DNA from: Botryotinia globosa | Lineage: Eukaryota > Ascomycota > Leotiomycetes > Helotiales > Sclerotiniaceae | NCBI GenBank assembly: GCA_014898425.1 | Contig: RCSZ01000011.1 | Span: 1,238,501-1,302,500, forward strand | Direction: 5' to 3' | DNA: 64,000 nt | Part shown: positions 60,205-64,000 of the stretch, one piece after another | Position numbering within the stretch: the stretch's first letter is position 1 | Layout: each line of letters opens with the position of its first letter | Program-made: the position numbers and the translations under genes | The notes under the pieces: model-generated | Told to the model about the DNA's origin: nothing | Databases searched by the model: none | What the model saw: only the letters and a program-made list of their open reading frames with translations

Positions 60205-60777
60205 TTTGGCCACTCAAATTTCTTCCAGAGGAAGCTCTCCAGAGAGCTTGTAGTTATTCCGACTTGTCGCAGACGATAGAAGCACTTAGATAGAGATCAA
60301 CAACATCAAAGACACGAAAATATCAACAGTTTATGTAGTGTTTCGTACAAATTCACGGCTACCATCAGAATCTAAATTTTTTGGTTGTCTGCAGTATCTG
60401 GGAGACGCGATCTGGATTAGCGTGTTTTTCACCCCTGCAGAATGCGAGCACTTGGAAATTTATCAGACGACAAAGGCTCGCAGCGTAGGGACGAAGTAAA
60501 TTGCCTGCAAGAGATATTTACTTTTTTCAATAATCGATTTAAAATCAGGCAATCATTATTTTATATCAAATCTCTTACGAAGTCAATGAAAATCTCTTCA
60601 TTTATTAAAATTTCAATTAACATATCTAAAACTACTACCGTTGTTGTTTTCTAGCATCAAGACACACCAGGTGTTTTGATATATCAATTGAGTTGGGTGT
60701 GCGGCTTTTTCCGTTCAGTGCATGAAAGATTTGCCGTAGTTGGCGACGAGACAATTTGATATCAATTCAACGACACA
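60205..60777. promoter_or_regulatory. Divergent intergenic region between mre11 and mrps19
   Basis: A 573-bp shared 5' flank of two divergently transcribed housekeeping genes. No TATA box stands out and no other gene is seen. Its role as a two-way promoter is inferred from gene orientation only. Confidence 0.5.
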
Positions 60778-61218
60778 ATGTTTCCCAGTAGAGTGCTTCT
60801 TTCACGGTCGGTCTGGAAAGGTATGTTTTGACTTATGCCTTCAAACTTAGTCATGTAATTCTAACACAAGCTTTAGGCCCCAATATCGTCCCGTAAGACA
60901 TTCCTTGCAGATTCTCTAACCTCCTCTAATCACCCCTCACCAGTCTCCCCATTGTCAAACCAGTACCGGGTGTTCGAACATTACCAATCAGAACGCAAGC
61001 AAGATCTGCGACTATTCTACCTAATTTCGTTGGTTTGACCTTTGAGATTCACAACGGGAAGGTTTACAATGAGGTGACCATTACTGAAGATATGGTGGGA
61101 CATAAGTTGGGGGAATTCTCAGCGTAGGTTTTAAGGAATTGGATGAGGGAAATGAGGGGCTAATTTTGCGGGCAGAACAAGAAAACGATTTACATATAAG
61201 CAGAGTAAGAACAAGTAA
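60778..61218 (+). CDS. mrps19: Mitochondrial small-subunit ribosomal protein S19
   Basis: Four exons (60778-60820, 60877-60892, 60944-61123, 61176-61218) give 93 residues. Exon 2 is only 16 nt and the last exon 43 nt. The product has the uS19 landmarks: an N-terminal RSVWKGPNIVP, then [31 protein letters not shown] and a basic TYKQSKNK end. Stopping at the TAG read through into intron 3 would lose the conserved TRKRF tail, so the fourth exon is well supported. uS19 sits in the head of the small subunit. The short basic N-terminus suits the mitochondrial rather than the cytosolic homolog, which is larger. Confidence 0.9.
60821..60876 (+). other. Intron 1 of mrps19
   Basis: Donor GTATGT, branch TCTAACAC, acceptor GCTTTAG. 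Confidence 0.85.
60893..60943 (+). other. Intron 2 of mrps19
   Basis: Donor GTAAGA, acceptor CTCACCAG. Together with intron 1 it isolates a 16-nt exon. Confidence 0.85.
61124..61175 (+). other. Intron 3 of mrps19
   Basis: Donor GTAGGT, acceptor GCGGGCAG. It restores the EFSATRKRF junction. Confidence 0.82.
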
Positions 61219-61747
61219 ATGCGGGGTGTTTAGCATCGTATGGCATGGTATGGCGTTTTGGGTTGAAAAAGAGTCTTTGGCTTTGGCGTATGTGCATTGT
61301 GTTGCACACCAGGTGTATCGTATGAGTTGATGAAGAACAGATACATTGGAAGAACTAAGGGTGCCTTCACTTCCAGAAGTTCTTGTCGAAGATTACAAAT
61401 CCATTTTTGAGTGAAAATCACTGTAGCTTCACTGCTGAGAGACGGGTTGAACCTTCTCTGACAATGGTAGCTTGACTTTCGATATTATCAGAAGGCCAAA
61501 CGGAGAGGCAGTAACTATAAGACATGCGCCCAGCTCTCAAATACCCACCCACACATAAAGAGTTAAACATAGGTCGAATGAGAATAAATATGTTTGATTT
61601 CAGTACCTGTAATGTAGAACCGTTATACAATTTCGTTATGGGTCGTTCTCCGTATACCCTTAGGATGCCTCTTCAAAACTCCGTGTAAATTGTAACGCCA
61701 TTGAATCCCCCAACCCTTCCCAAATTATGCCTTGTGATATTGCGCTT
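61219..61747. other. Intergenic region between convergent mrps19 and taf10
   Basis: About 0.5 kb of 3' flanks with no recognisable gene. Confidence 0.6.
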
Positions 61748-62385
61748 CTAACGATAGAACTCCCCGCGTTTTACATTCACGCCATATTCTCCGACGGCCA
61801 TGCCCAAGTCTTCCATGGTGAGAATCGTTCGGTTCTGACTACCTCCCTGTCCACCACCACCAAATCCAGGTCTTTGGATACCAAGAGGTCCTCCACGTCC
61901 CTGCTGGTCCTTTCCTCCTGTTGCGCCAGCTGGTTGCTGGCCTGGAATTGGGAAACCAGCGGCAGCGCCCAAGTTTCCCATGGGATTATTAGCACTTGAG
62001 GAGTTGGAAGATCTGATGCGGGAATATTGATAAGCATCAGCCGCAATATCGGCGATGAACTTTTGAGTCGCAAGCGCAAGCAGACGGGCCAAACGCGCAT
62101 CGGTTTGTGGTGGGGGCGGAAGACCAGCTTTTGTGAGGTAGTAGTTTGTCACAGCATCAGGAATCTACGGACAAGGATTAGATAACAAAATCAGAAAACA
62201 ATGCGAAACAAGTAAAATCTTACGATTGGAGCGTAATCATCCATCTTCCCAAGAAACTCTTTGAGTGAGATATCTTTTTTGGTTGGAAGCTTGGGTTCTT
62301 GTGCTGGAGCATCATTTTCAACAGTTTCTTCTTCTTGGTTGATAGGAACAAGGTCCATAGTGGGATCTGGGGATGGTGCAGCCAT
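61748..62385 (-). CDS. taf10: TFIID/SAGA subunit TAF10
   Basis: Two exons on the minus strand (62385-62224 and 62164-61748; 59-nt intron with donor GTAAGA and acceptor CCGTAG) give 192 residues. An acidic, disordered N-terminus precedes the TAF10 histone-fold region: [19 protein letters not shown], then [18 protein letters not shown] and [22 protein letters not shown] Gly/Gln-rich insert of about 55 residues comes next, then the closing helix [27 protein letters not shown]10 is a shared subunit of TFIID and SAGA in the nucleus and helps build both coactivator complexes. The Gly-rich insert inside the fold is a feature of fungal homologs. The start MAAPSPDP is the only sensible one. Confidence 0.94.
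62165..62223 (-). other. Intron of taf10
   Basis: Joins [16 protein letters not shown] in phase 0. Confidence 0.88.
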
Positions 62386-62681
62386 GATTATATATTTTTT
62401 GGATAGAATTTGACTATCCTGTAATCGCTACGAAGTTGCGACACCTTGAGATTCGCGATATCTTAAGTACCCACCCAGTACATTTCATGGTCGATTTCGC
62501 TTACATAATCTCACCTGTAGTCAAGGCGGTGACTTGAATCAGTCTAGCGTAATCAATGTCCCTACAGCATATCGATAACTTTTTCTATCTGCAATATTTT
62601 TGCGTGAATTTTAATCAGCCTTGTGAGCAAATCTTGGAGAAGTAAATATAACAACAAACAATCCTTGATTGGCGTTCAACA
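62386..62681. promoter_or_regulatory. Divergent intergenic region between taf10 and prp43
   Basis: 296 bp separate the two start codons. Possible shared promoter, inferred from orientation only. Confidence 0.45.

Positions 62682-64000
<1,319 letters not shown>

Overview
The window comes from a filamentous ascomycete nuclear genome. The genes carry short introns (about 47-60 nt) with GTAAG/GTATG-like donors. The gene set is fungal: a copper-fist factor, Zn2Cys6 factors, an NRC-2-type AGC kinase and a NACHT-ankyrin receptor. Moderate-GC gene blocks alternate with extremely AT-rich blocks made of transition-mutated retrotransposons, the pattern left by repeat-induced point mutation (RIP). A leotiomycete such as a Sclerotiniaceae relative is plausible, but that is inference from style and content, not a database match.

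Layout. 1-26.7 kb is gene space: a 3' gene fragment, a secreted M14 carboxypeptidase (1804-3180), a hypothetical protein (4428-5159), a very large ankyrin/RCC1/BTB protein of the IBTK type (6240-11187, minus), a SET-domain protein (12446-13150, minus), a 105-residue membrane protein (13988-14413), a 5.5-kb gene-poor stretch with microsatellites and a minisatellite, a copper-fist regulator (19952-21487) and a Zn2Cys6 regulator (24178-26667).

27.6-41.0 kb is an AT-rich nest of transposons. A long-TIR (foldback-like) element starts at 29000 and is split by a complete Ty3/gypsy element (29586-38407; two 150-bp LTRs, 5-bp TSD). The gypsy element holds a second copy of the same TIR family (30215-31028) and an unmutated purine-rich and microsatellite island (about 31.05-32.16 kb). 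The outer TIR copy appears split again by about 2.36 kb and to end at 41009. A TA-flanked MITE lies at 39288-39654.

43.2-45.2 kb holds an NRC-2-like kinase. 46.6-57.1 kb is a broken NLR gene (N-terminal leader, NWD-type helical domain, NACHT, ankyrin repeats). A RIP-degraded Ty1/copia element (46859-52567; 137-bp LTRs) and a 392-bp hAT-like MITE with an 8-bp target duplication (55128-55519) interrupt it, and it also has frameshifts and stops.

57.9-64.0 kb is a compact housekeeping block: MRE11 (minus), mitochondrial ribosomal protein S19 (plus), TAF10 (minus) and a PRP43 DEAH helicase (plus, cut by the window end). The genes do not form a pathway. The strongest observations concern genome defence and transposition: reciprocal nesting, LTR pairs differing only by transitions with protected outer edges, and an NLR destroyed by two transposon classes. 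No clear undescribed multi-gene system was found.
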